From: Calycina herbarum
Lineage: Eukaryota; Ascomycota; Leotiomycetes; Helotiales; Pezizellaceae
Assembly: GCA_001414485.1 (NCBI GenBank)
Contig: LLEY01000069.1
Location: 248,001 to 312,000 of the forward strand
Reading direction: 5' to 3'
DNA length: 64,000 nucleotides
The position numbers and the translations under genes are program-made. Shown here piece after piece: positions 1-11,615 of this stretch. The notes beneath the pieces were generated by a model. That model worked only from the letters and a program-made list of their open reading frames with translations, was not told where the DNA came from and ran no database searches. Numbering within the stretch: position 1 is the first letter of the stretch; every line of letters begins with the position of its first letter.

Positions 1-958
1 TCATCAACATCCATTATTTGTGGTATTTCCATTTTTTCTAAAGGTTGTTTATCTAGGATCTCGTAATCTGCGTCTACGAGGTAGAGCTTGGGATATGGTT
101 CTGGATATGCTTTTGCGTCTGTGGGGAAGGGTTCGGGAATTGGTGGGGGACCGTAGGTTTTTTGGGGGTTGTTTAAGGAGAGGGCTGAGGCGAAGGTTTG
201 GGGGAGGGTTGTGTTTGCTTCGGAGGAGGGTGAGGGTTTCGGTGGTGGAGGTGATGATGTTGTTGGTTTCGCAGCGAAAGGATTTTGTGCCATCGTACCC
301 GTCGTCGAAGTTGAGAAAGGATTCGCCTTACTTCCTCCCGTCGAAAAGGGATTTTCTTTTCCTCCTCCTCCATTCAAGAATGGGTTTGCCCCTCCTTCTT
401 TTCCTATTGTCCCAAAGAGCGTTTCCCCAATATTAATCTTTGGTTTCTCTTCTTTTACCTCTTTCTTGCGGTCCTTCTCCTCGCTCTTCTCCTTTCCCAT
501 CTGATCAGCCTTTCCAGCAGATCCTCTACTCCCCCTCAAAACCCTCACACTCCCCTCCCTCCTCCTACACGCCTTATTCCTACACCCCAAAATATAAAGC
601 CTCCTCTCCTTCCCCGGAAACGTAGTGGGTAAATCGGCGTTCAATTGTAATAAAAGGACTAAAAAGGAATTGCAGACTTTGCATTGGGCTAGGGAAGCTG
701 AGGGAGGCTGAGCGGGGTCGAGCCATGTCTGCGCATCTCGCATTAGTGTGAATTCATGTAGAGTTGTAGAGGAGAGGTTGAGAAGGGGAGTATGGGAGGG
801 GAGTGGAGAAGAGGAAAAGAACATACAGCATTACCCCCCAAATAACTAATAATATCATCACCCGGTTCCTCATCCGCGTATCCAAGGAGAACGTTCGTTT
901 CCGTGTACCCCTCTTCTGCGACCTCTTCCTCCTCGGAATCGCTATCGTATGGTTCCAT
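1..958 (-). CDS. TSR4: TSR4/PDCD2-family ribosome-assembly protein (3' end outside window)
   Basis: Join of exon 1 (958..827) and exon 2 (728..1, continuing past the window edge), with a 98-base intron (donor GTATGT at 826, acceptor GCGCAG ending at 729). Exon 1 gives 44 residues starting MEPYDSDSEEEE and containing TETNVLLGYA and ISYLGGNA, the N-terminal signature of PDCD2-like proteins. Exon 2 opens TWLDP..PPSASLAQCKVC and continues with LNADLPTTFPGKERRLYILGC and CRRREGSVRVLRG, the cysteine-rich zinc-binding block. A low-complexity linker rich in NPF, G and P follows. Yeast Tsr4 is a co-translational chaperone of ribosomal protein uS5 (Rps2) in 40S assembly; that role is inferred from the family. 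The C-terminal PDCD2_C domain lies outside the window. An ATG further upstream in the same frame was not used because the acidic start matches the family. Confidence 0.9.
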
Positions 959-1656
959 CTCGCGTCGCAGAGGCTGTAAAAAGTGTGGCAAGTGTCGCGG
1001 ACAAACCCTGTCGTTAGGTAGGAATTCTTGGTCGTTGGTGTTGCAGAGAACCAGGAGACTGATCTTGGTGTGGGTGGTGCTTGAATCTTGGAGGGGCAAT
1101 TAAATTTATTTTTTCCACAAGGCTGGATGAGAGTTGTCCAATCAGAGGATTCAATTTTGGAAGGTCAGCCTCGTCCCTTTGGCGAGCTCAGAAGTGATAC
1201 AAGAGGGCTAATAAATCACATAAGTTATCAAAGTATTAAAATATCTCGCTCTGATATTCGACACTTGATTCAAAATCATCTAATATACACAACTCTTTCC
1301 ATCCCATCCCATTTCATCTCCCTCTACCCTACTCCATCCCATCCCATTTCATCTCCCTCTACCCTACTCCAGCCCTTCCTTTCCCTTCCTCTCAAACCTG
1401 CTCACTGAACCAAAGAGAACCTGACGCTCCCACGCTTGCGCTACTAAATCTCGCGAAGGCGCGGACGCCTGAAAACAAGGAGAAGAGCGCAAAACAGTAC
1501 TATAATTATGGGATATCATCAAGAAAAACCACGGAGCTGTTTTATGCGCAAACAAAAAAATCATGAGTCGTCATTTACACAAAAATAATACCAAAATCCT
1601 CAACGCCCCAATATGTGCATCGTAAACAAAGATTGAAGATTGAAGCAAAGAATGCG
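959..1656. promoter_or_regulatory. Intergenic: TSR4 promoter and BCK1 3' flank
   Basis: No gene is supported here. The stretch lies between the start of the TSR4-like gene and the BCK1 stop; both genes run on the minus strand. It holds a perfect 35-base tandem duplication of a C/T-rich unit (1301-1335 and 1336-1370), followed by more pyrimidine-rich sequence. Confidence 0.6.
1301..1370. repeat. Perfect 2 x 35-bp pyrimidine-rich tandem repeat
   Basis: Two identical adjacent 35-base units, each beginning ATCCCATCCC and ending CTACCCTACTCC. On the coding strand of the TSR4-like gene this is a GA-rich tract about 340-410 bases upstream of its start. It could be a promoter element or simple replication slippage. 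Confidence 0.9.
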
Positions 1657-4600
1657 CTAGTATGCACCCCGAATCTTAGCGTACAGATTGGTATCGAGGA
1701 AATTATAGTTCTGGTCGATGTAACAGAATGGATGTTGCGAGAGAAGTGTTTCCGCAGTAGGTCGCTCAGAAGGAACACTAGATCAATGAATTAGCAAAGG
1801 AACCCGAGAAGAAATTGAAAATGGGGAACTAACATGGTAAAACAATCAGCCATAAAAGCCACCGCGATAGGACTGATCTCCTGCGCAACATCGTCAGGCA
1901 CGGGAGGCGCTTCATTCAGACTACCAAGTTTGTAGATTGCTCCCACAGTCTCCTCCTTACTCCAAGGACGACGACCAGCAAACATTTCGAGAACCACACA
2001 TCCCAATGACCAAATATCGACCTTGGCAGAATAACCCTGTCCCTGAGACCGTACAACCTCCGGAGCCATCCAGAAGACAGAACCTTGCATGTTATTAGAG
2101 GCATCATTGCCATAGATATTATCCGATTTCTTCGAGATACCAAAATCAGAAATCTTGCAAGTCCCATCAAGATCCAGCAGGATGTTGTCAGCCTTGAGAT
2201 CTCGATGAAGAATTCCCTCTCGGTGGAGATACGCCAGACCAGCCAGCGTTTGACGGGTGAGAGAACTGACAACCTGCTCCTCAAACTTTCCATGTTTCCT
2301 CAAACAACTTCCCACACTACCACCAGAAATATACTCCAAGAAGATACTTATAGACATTTCCTTGCGTTCGCAACCCAGGTATTGCACTATATTCACATGA
2401 TCGAGATGCTGCATAGTATCAATCTCAATGTCGAGAGCGGCAACCATTTCTCGCATCTTTTCTTTATCGTTTCCGGCTGCCTTGGCGCTAACTTCGACTT
2501 GCTTGACAGCTAAAAACTCTCCAGTTGTCGCATTCATACCCAGGTAGACACGCCCATAAGTACCCTTTCCAATCAATTGACCCTTGAACCACCTAAAGGT
2601 TGCTTGTCGCTTGGGTATTGTGTCTTGTGGGATTTGAGGAAGAAGCATGCTACCCCGTTGAGGTTTGATTTGTACAATGTTGGCACCAAACATCTTTGTA
2701 CTCTTCCTACGAAGAATCATGCTTGATGCACCTGATGGCATTGGAGCAGTGCTGGTAGTGAATCGTTTGTTGGCCTCATGAGCTCCTCTGGCAACTTCAC
2801 GAATCGACTTCATGCGACCCAGGCCTCCTGATCTGCGAACATTTCGCTGTGCAATGCTTTGCATAGAGCCGGGCCGTTCTAGAGCTTTTAGTGTTGACTC
2901 ATCCGAACCCAAAGTGTCGCTATCGTTGTAGGAAGAACTATTCCGGAGCGAATCCAAGCGCGATGGGCCCGATGTGCTGATGGACATGCCAGCTTGTGCA
3001 GCCGCAAGCTGTTCCAAGGTATCATTTTCTTGTATAGGTGATACCGGTGGAGAGCTACTTGAGCCTTCTTCCAACACCGGCTGATCAAGGTCGAGGTTGG
3101 GGAAGAAGTCATCAAGATGGTTGATGAGGGCTTCAGCGGGGGGTCTGTTTGCCCATACATCTTCTCGGGCAAATGATTCGCGACGAAGGAGTTTAGCATT
3201 CATTTCCTCAGAAGATTCTGCGGACCAGCCACCCTCAGAAGCGGAACCAGGCGTACGACGATGAGGCCGTCTGGTAGAACTTTGGCTACTTTCATCATCA
3301 AATTGTGGGGTTTTGCCGTTTGATGAAGCGCTCTGCTGAGGTGACGTAAAAGATACTGATAGACCCTTCTTCGACCTCTCGGTTCTGATCGTCAAGCTGG
3401 GCCTCTTACCCATGACATCTTCGTTTCCTGAGGATGCATCACCAGAGAAGTCTCTCCTCACGCTTGGCTTGGCAGCCAACTTTCGGGAAGCCAATGGAAC
3501 AGCAAACAGACCATCATCAGAGTCATCATCAGAGTCCTCTTGCTCTCCTGGATTTGGCGACTTTTCAAATGCGATGCTCGGGTCATCAGTGAAATCGAAA
3601 TTTGGCCCGTAAGATTTGCGATTGCCTGGGACCATCATTCCAGCATTCTGATGGGCACTGGTAGGGCTAAGCTCGGATGGTGAAGGAACTTTCTTGGCTT
3701 CTTCATCGCGCAATTTCGCAACGGAGGATTTTTGAGGAATCTTCAATGACAATGATCTATCTCTTCCTGCAATATCATCATCGCGATAATCTGGAACGAC
3801 GAATGGTGTATCGCCTTTACTCCAAGTCGTGCTTCCAGGAGTGCCACTTTGAGATCTTGGGCTGCTCTTGCCTGACCCCGTAAAGTCGACACTAGCCATA
3901 GCACTTCTGCCCCTGTCAATTTGGCCACTGCTGCTTGGTGGTGATCTTTTGCTAGGCGTCGAAGGTCTATGTCCTGGACCAGGGTGACCAACGCCACCCA
4001 GTCGACTTCCCATTCCAATGAGTGCGGCAGCAATTCCACCTGCGGCTTGTGGCGATTCAGGTTTTCGGCGCGATGGCTGCTCCTGAGGTGCCCAGGCTGG
4101 CTCACCACTACCAGATAGCCGTCTGCCTTCACTATCTATGCTGCTAACAGAAAGACGAGCATTTTGACCGCTCTTTTTGCTCAGAGAGTTGGCTTTGATT
4201 AACGTTGCGGATTCAGCGGGCGGTGGAGGAGGTCTCCTCTGAGGATAGAGGCTATCGGGCTTCTTGTCCTCGAATGGAGAATTTCGTGGCTGGTCAAAAT
4301 CAACATTGCGCCCAACAATGCCAAAGGATCCATCAGCAGAAGGAGTAGTTTCCTTGCTTGCCTTTTTCTTTTCCAGATATGCTTTTTGCTTCCTTTCCAT
4401 CTCAGCTCGGTGATCATTAATAGCTAACTCCATGAAAGCCGTCTTTTCGGCTTCGGAGAGTTGGCTCTCACCATTCTCCTGAGTGGCTTTGAACTGCCTC
4501 AAGCGGTTCTGAATAGCATCATTCTGGTCTATAATCGGTACACTAGGAGGATCTCGACTAGTAGACGGAGCACTTGCCTTGATGGTATTTTGACGAGATG

Positions 4601-7413
4601 TTGGAGGAGAAGAGCTAGATCGTGCTCTCGTTCCATTGAGTCTGGCATATGTATCCTCGTCCATCGGCGTGCCAACGGGCAAGCCAGGAGATACACCCTT
4701 GCTTCCAACGTTCAACCCGAGTCCGGGGGATGCAGCAATTGTTGGTGCTCGAATATAAAACTTCAACCCACCCGGCTGATCTGCCTTTTTCCTTCGCTGC
4801 AAAAGAAGGTTCTTATCATCGAGCGCTTCTTCGTGTTCTGATCTTCCGAGTTCAGTTACAAACAACTGAGCAAGCTCGGAATTGTGAATGCCCATCTGGT
4901 TACATATGGAGCTGCGCAGTTCAGTGGGGTGCTCAATATCAGAGATATCACACATGCGATAGTTCCATCCATCCATCGTAACAAGCACAAAGGTCTTGCC
5001 CAACTTTCGACCTTTATAACCTCCAGCGAATCGATCGTACTCCGAGGCAGAAAATGTAGATAAAGGTCGGTCAAGAGACGTCTCGCTAGAGTTACTGATT
5101 TTACCATTTCCAAGAACAGAAGGCTTGAAGGTTGCATAAGGACTCGTGGGAGACTCCAAATTGGTATCTTCAGGCGATGGAGCTCCACCGTCATCCTTCC
5201 TCTTTTTTCTGAAATGCTTCATCAAAAACCCTTTCGGCTCTTTGGCTGATGCTGGGTGATCCAAACTTGCTGATCGGTCTCCGGGCTCTAATGGCGAGGG
5301 TCGAGCACCATCCACTCCATGGCGGCGACTCTCTTGGTTCCGGACGAGGTTTATTTCTCCTACCGCGCCTCCCATACCACCACGTAATACTTGTGCTGCC
5401 CCAGGAGGAACACCTGATCCATATATGGCAGCATTTGATGAGACCGAATCTGTACTATTGGTTGATCGATGCGAAGAGAATTTTCCACTTCTAGGTGAGG
5501 CAGCCAAGTTTGGGTTGTTGGGGGAATGCAGAATTGCAAATGTTCCAGAGGGGCTTCCGCTTTTTGGGCTTCCGTCCGCACGAAGGCCCCCCCGGAGCAT
5601 ACCATCACCCTCCCCACTGATAGTAGGGCTATGTCGTCGACTCCCTTCACCATCGATGTTCCGAAGAGCATTTCTATGTGTATTTCTATTTTGTCCACCA
5701 TCCGAGATATTAGTATTAGCACCTAAAACAGGCATTGTCGTGCTTCGAACGGATATTTTACGAGAGGGCAGTAGACCACTTTTGAACATGGACTTTCCGG
5801 GGCTATCATCGTCATTTGCTGTATTTGGGGTGTTGACATGTATATCACGTCCAATATTTGGTGACGATTCTAGTGTGCCCTCGGTTCCTGCGCTTGGGAT
5901 ATTTGCGGTCGAGGATTCTCGTCGTACGTGTGACGACTTAGATGGATCTTGAATTTTGCCCGTAACGATTCCTCTGATCAATCGACGCATTCGTTTCCCT
6001 TCTTCGCGCTCTCTGGCTTGGTCCCAGCCAGTTCCACTGTTCGAGCATTCCTTGGCCAGTCGCGGATAAACCTGCTGGTGCATCATTCCAAAGTTCCCTC
6101 TCCCTCCATGACCACTACCCAGTTCCAAAAACATTGAGCCGTAAATATTGAGCGCTTTGAAAGTCTCCTGCCAATCTGCAGAAAATTGGTTACTTGCTAG
6201 CCAAAGTAGTACACGGTCCATTGACCATTGTGATCCAGCTTCGTGTGGAGAAATTGGCGTGTTTGAAGTGCTACTGCTATTTTGTTGGGTTGAAATGGAA
6301 CTGATTCCTCGACTGGACATTTGCGAATTCATATTCGAGCTCGTTGGAGTCGGAGTGTATTCGGGGAGGTGAACATTGGGATATCGAGTGGAAGGTGTCT
6401 GGTATGGTCGATCGCGATCATTGTACCAACTCGTGCCCTCGTCCATGGGTGTATTTAGATCTTTTCTCGAGCCATCAGATATGGCAGAGAATCTATTTTT
6501 GGCAGTATTAGCAATTCCCCGTAAAAATGAAGAAGATCATAAGAAGAAGAAGAAATGAGGTAGAGAACTCGTACTCAGCGCTATCTCCTCTAGTAAAACT
6601 AGGTTCTTGTCTACCAAAACCAGGAATTCCGACTCCAGGCCCAAATGAATCTCCATGTGGTATGTAGGTGGCAGACATCTGATGCTCAGAAGCTGGAGGC
6701 GGGGGTATTGACAAGGGCGGAGGTTGATGATTGACATATGGTTGACTTGGATTGTACGCTTGATGTTGGCCGCTGGTGGGAGGGTTTGGTGGTGGTAATG
6801 GAAACCCTCTCGCATCATAAGACCTGCCCCAACTTCCTTGCCAATTCGACTGTAATCCGCCAGGTGGAGGACCAGGCGGAGGGGGTATCATAACACCCGG
6901 ATGCTGATGCGATTGACCGGTCAAGGGACGAGGAGGCGGGGGAGGTATCGACATCATATGCGGTTGAGAGGGAGGAGACATGGGCGGCGGAGGAGGAACA
7001 TATTGCCTCGAGGCATCTGGCACTCGCTGGCCCGGTTGATACATTGCTGCTGCTCCTGGGCCTACGCGCGTCGAGGGCCGATATGGGGAGTGCGGACTGA
7101 ACAGAGGTGAAGGTAGGGGATCTGCTGTCACGGCAGACCTCGATCTCGGTCTCGAGGGAGCGCTCGAGGCTGCGATGGTTGGATAAGGCGAACCTGTTCC
7201 GCCGACTCCATACAAAGGAATCAGCAAATTGGAGGAGCTGCTGAGGGTGGGTATGTCGTTCAAATACAGAGGAACGGCCAACTCGCGATCGTTGTTGTTG
7301 TTGGAGGGCGCACGCCTGGGAGACGGCTGTGGCCTGTTCAAATCGGAGTGGTTGGAGGTATTGGAACGGGTCGAGGAAGCTCGAGGACGAGAGCTGTATC
7401 CGTTCTGATTCAT
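1657..7413 (-). CDS. BCK1: BCK1-type MAP kinase kinase kinase (cell wall integrity pathway)
   Basis: Three exons: 7413..6575, 6492..1834 and 1777..1657, giving 1872 aa. Intron 1 uses donor GTACGA, a TGCTAATAC branch site and acceptor AAATAG. Intron 2 uses donor GTTAGT and acceptor ATCTAG and lies inside the kinase C-lobe. The order is: a long Pro/Ser/Gly-rich N-terminus; a SAM-like segment near residue 370 (WSMDRVLLWLASNQFSADW); an RA-like segment around residues 780-855 (TFVLVTMDGWNYRMCDISD); a long disordered Ser-rich middle; and a C-terminal kinase from about residue 1576. Kinase motifs visible are GKGTYGRVYLG, AVKQVEV, HRDLKADNILLD, DFGISKK and WMAPEV. After splicing the protein ends KIRGAY. 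In fungi this kinase links PKC1 to MKK1/2 and the SLT2-type MAPK. Residues and splicing look intact. Confidence 0.93.
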
Positions 7414-9165
7414 ATTCCGACGCCGGGCAAGCGCATCTTCGTGCCCGTACTCCGTATTGAATGACCCGACGCGTTCAGTTTAATGATCCTTCCTGGCGAT
7501 GCAAGTGGTTGTCGCAGTTCGCACACTCCACCAAATGTAATCCACCAGAGGGATAATGTTAGGTACCGAGTGGTGGCCCTGGTGGCCCTGCGCGGCGGTG
7601 CAAGTGCAAGTGCCGGTGCGTCGCGTCGGTCGGCTGGCTGTGGGTGGGATGGGTATGAGGTGAGGCTATCGAGAGAAGGGAGTTGAGTGGGAGCAGAAGA
7701 AAGAAGGAGGTTGAAAGAGAATTAGTCGCAATGTTTTGTTTTTGGAGAGAGAATTGGATGTGTTAACCAACAAATTTTGGTAGTGTAGTGGTACCTCAAT
7801 CTAGCAGATCCGGTGCAGTACAACAGAGCCCATTCACGTTGTAAAGCCCCGCTTTTTACGCGCTGCACAGACACTTGCCTTACTAAAACGACCGTACGCA
7901 TACAATGTAATTAGGTGGGGGGATAGTAGGATAGGATAGGCACGGATAGGGTGCGACAGCCGGCAAAAAGTCTCGGGTTACAGTGATGAACCCTGAACTG
8001 AGAAAAAAAGTACTCTACTTTTGCTGAACGGCTCGGTACCTGGAATACGAATTCTTACCTAGTCGGTAATATGCCTACTAGTACTCGAGTAGGCATCTTA
8101 AGCTAAGGATGCTTTTTCCTCAACGGTCTTCACCGTTTTCCCCAAAATCAAAATGATGGACTGGACAATCATACTTGACGCTCCATACCGTCGTCATCCA
8201 CTGTGGGGTACTTGGTACTTGGTACTTGGTACTTCTACTTCTCGCTTTCTTTCCGTCGTGAAATGTTCCACCCGGGTAATCGCTGCATCAAGCGGCTGCT
8301 CTGCACCTGGAAAATCAAGTCAATATTGACTTCTACCGAGTTTACTGTCGAACCGGTGTAACCTTCTCTCTCGGCTTGTTTCTCCGATACGGAATTTCGT
8401 TTTTATATGTCGAAAGTCTCATATATGGCTTGGTCCTCGCCTCAAGCGTTCTCAGGTGAGACTTTTCTGCACCCAAGGATCGACTCGCATCATCCTCCTT
8501 GCATGAGAGAATCATTACTAGCAGGCATTCAAAGATCCTCGATAGACGAAGTAGAAATCCCCGGTTCTATATTTTCTACTTCTTTTGTTCTTTCTTCAAA
8601 ACTCATGTGGACATGGCTCTCTGACCGCCGTCTCAGACGAATAAGGAGAGAACAGGCGATGTCTTCGGGGTGGACGGGAAACGGGTTATTGCATATGGAA
8701 CTCAGTCTGGAACTTTTGGTGTCGCTGCTGGAGAGGCATTATTTCTTCTTTTTTCTTCTAGGTCAAGAAAGTTTGTTGGGTCATGTTATTTATTTCTTGA
8801 TACTCTAAATAGTTGGGGGACTTTCACATGTGAAGGGTTCACCAGTCTCATCAGCAACTGGTTATCCTCTGGTTACGAGGCATAATTATAACAATAGTGT
8901 CTTCTACTTCCCGTCTCGATATTCTAGTAATGGCCCTAATCCTTCCTTTTCCAAAACTTCCTCTTTATTTCGTTTCCCGCCAATCAAAATATTCCAACTA
9001 GGTGTTCAGCGTTATGTAATTAAATCCGATCCACCCGATAAGCTCCGAAATCCTCCAAACTAAAGCTCCAACATACATCTATTGCAAGATATAAATTTGA
9101 TACAACTTTGACTTATAATCTTTTACTTCAAACTTACTCTGGCACGAACCTTACCTTGGCCCAGA
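7414..9165. promoter_or_regulatory. Divergent intergenic region between BCK1 and the Zn2Cys6 gene
   Basis: About 1.75 kb shared upstream region of two divergent genes. It contains GC-rich low-complexity sequence at 7560-7680, a 9-bp-arm inverted repeat at 8071-8096, a GGTACTT microsatellite around 8206-8234 and CT-rich tracts at 8570-8590 and 8740-8760. An open frame at 8407-8808 has no coding character that I can recognise. I see no defined transcription factor site. Confidence 0.55.
8071..8096. other. Short inverted repeat
   Basis: ATGCCTACT and AGTAGGCAT are perfect 9-base inverted arms around an 8-base centre. It lies in the BCK1 / Zn2Cys6 divergent promoter and could be a cruciform or dimeric binding site. 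Nothing else supports a role. Confidence 0.5.
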
Positions 9166-11615
9166 ATGCCCACTCCTGCTGGCTTCCAAACAGTCTTCAG
9201 ATTCGTCAAAGATGTACCTGATGGTACGAACGGTCAACCTCGAGTAACCAAAAGAAATCGCCAGTCAATATCTTGTACCACATGCAGAACCCGAAAGTCA
9301 GACTGTTACATCCTATAATCGTATCAAGTCATCAAAGCTCACAATGTTTACAGATTGAAATGTGATCGACAACGTCCATGTTCCTCCTGTGTGAAAAGAG
9401 GGGATGGTACCCCATGCACTTATGCCGGACCACCGAAAGATGCTCGAAATCGCCATGTCGAGTCGAAAGGTTCAGAAGCTCAAGTTAGGCTTCAAAAACT
9501 CGAGGAGATGGTCACGAGTTTGATGCAACATACCAAAGATCAAAATGAGCATCGTGGGAACTTGTTGGCGGATTTAGCCATGACCCCGCCCGAGATTATT
9601 GATCTGTCTTTGAAGCCCTCTCCTCATAACAGTTCAAATGAAGTCCCCCGTACGTCTTCAACTACTACAGGCCATTTGGATGACAATGACTCGGGAACGA
9701 GGTATTTGGGTGCCACCAATTGGACTACCGTTCTTCAAAATGTACGTCAGCTCACGTCAATATTCCAAATCTACTAATTTACAGTTTCTGTTAGATACGT
9801 GAAATTCAAGATGTACTTGATACTGGTGCAGAAGAGGAACCGACGCCAAACAATTTATCCGCTGAACAAGATATTCTACTCGACCAATCTCCACTGGTGC
9901 CTTTTTCTGTACTGTGCAGCTCGCTTCCACCACGAGCAACAGTTGATAAATTGATGGCTGCTTATTTCAATGCAAAACACAATCAAAGTCGTGAGTCAAA
10001 TAGGCTTGAATTGTAAGATATTGACTAATTGTGGTAGCAATTATTCACAGTACAAAGTTTCTAAGAGAGGTAAATATCCCTTGACTCCTTATCACTCAAT
10101 ACTAAGAAATACTACCAGTACGAAGCATTTTGGAAAGATCAATCATCAGCCTCTCCATTATGGATCTCAATGCTCTACTCAGCAATGTACCTCGCCTCCC
10201 AATTCAACGAAGCAGCCGGCCTAAGCAACGTCTCCCCCACCGACTCCCGCCTATTCCTAACTCGAGCCCGCCAAGCCCTCCTCACAGGCGAATACCAAAA
10301 AGGAAGACAGTACTCTATCGAAGCCCTCCTCTTCTACTCAACATGCAATCACATGCTCCGCGAAGACTACGAATCCAGCACCTGGATGATAATGGGCATC
10401 ACCGCAAAACTCGCCCTGCGAATGGGCTACCACCGCGATCCCAAAACTTTGAAAAACATCACCCCTTTCGAAGGCGAAATGCGAAGACGGATCTTCTTCT
10501 TTGTCGGGGTTATGGATTTGTTACTTTCTTTCCAGGCGGGTCTACCACCTACGATTCAGGAAGATGAATGCGATACCGAACCCCCTAGTAATTTGCTAGA
10601 CACCGATTTCGCGGAGGACTGTCAGGTTCTTCCTCCCTCTCGTCCTTCTAGTGATCCGACGCCTATGCTTTATTTCTGCGAAAAGTCGCGTCTTGCGAAA
10701 TTCCTTCGTCGTGTTATACGACATGCTCTTTCACTTAAGGATCCCTCATACGAAGAAACGATGAGACTCGAATTCGAACTCTCAGAAGCCTACCAAAAAA
10801 TACCCTCTTCTCTCCGTACCCGACCCCTCAATTCTTCGTTCACGGATCAAGCATATATCATCCTTCACCGTCTTAACCTTGAACTTCTTTACCTCCGTTG
10901 TTCCTGCGTCCTCCACAGAAAATATCTAAATCACAACCGTTACAACCCCGCATACCAATTCTCCCGGGAAAAATGTCTGGAATCCGCACTCAAGATTTTG
11001 GAATATCAGAAGGAACTACACATCGCTTGTCTCCCAGGTGGTCAACTATATGCAGATCGTTGGATGCCCTCCTCCCTCATAATGTACGACTTCCTCCTCG
11101 CCGTCATGATAGTATGTCTCGAACTCTACGAGTCCCGTTACGAAAAAGGCGATGAAAGCACAAAGAGAAGACGATACGAAGCAGTCAGACAGAGTTACGA
11201 TATGTGGTGTTCACGAAAATTAACCTCGAAGGAGGCGAGGAGAGCGGCTAATGTGCTAGGTGCTATGCTTAAAAAAGTCGGTAAACCGGGGGAGGTGATG
11301 GCTATTTCTAAGATTGTTGAAGAGAAGGAGGAGAGAGGAGGAGTAATGGATGTTCCTCCTGGTGCGGGGATTGGGATTTCGAGTACGCCGCAGGATTCTG
11401 GGCAGGGGTGGGGGATGATGGATGGGCCCTTACCGGATTATTTCGATGGTGTTTTTGGGGCTGAGAGTAGTGTTGATTGGGTATGTATTCTTTTTCTTTT
11501 GTGCTGAGGTTGAGGCAGTTTTGCTAATAAAGAGTAGGGGTTTGTGGATCATTATTTGGGGGATCAGGTGGTTATTGCTGGGAATCAGGAGTCGTTTTCT
11601 GAATGGCAACTTTGA
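9166..11615 (+). CDS. Zn2Cys6 fungal-specific transcription factor
   Basis: Six exons by splice reasoning: 9166-9296, 9354-9741, 9795-9990, 10038-10069, 10119-11480 and 11538-11615, giving 728 aa. The first intron interrupts the zinc cluster. Once joined it reads SCTTCRTRKLKCDRQRPCSS followed by CVKRGDGTPC, the six-cysteine DNA-binding domain near residues 40-70. A short coiled-coil-like stretch follows (VRLQKLEEMVTSLMQ). The middle is a fungal-trans domain, with LPPRATVDKLMAAYFNAKH, FLREYEAFWK, SMLYSAMYLASQF and later LALRMGYHRDPK and GEMRRRIFFF. These fit the xylanolytic/alkane-type activator family, but the targets cannot be read from the sequence. A 32-base micro-exon (10038-10069) is needed to keep the frame. 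The last intron has branch TTGCTAATAA and acceptor AGAGTAG. Confidence 0.87.

Noticed and set aside
5425..5952. Plus-strand 175-codon frame within BCK1
   Set aside because: Antisense shadow of the Ser-rich BCK1 middle region.
6446..6448. ATG at 6446 as the BCK1 start
   Set aside because: Splicing of 6574-6493 joins it in frame to an upstream exon with a Pro-rich N-terminus; the ATG is internal.
8407..8808. 133-codon open frame on plus in the BCK1 / Zn2Cys6 intergenic region
   Set aside because: No domain, no clear splice context, low-complexity CT-rich DNA; more likely promoter or UTR sequence.
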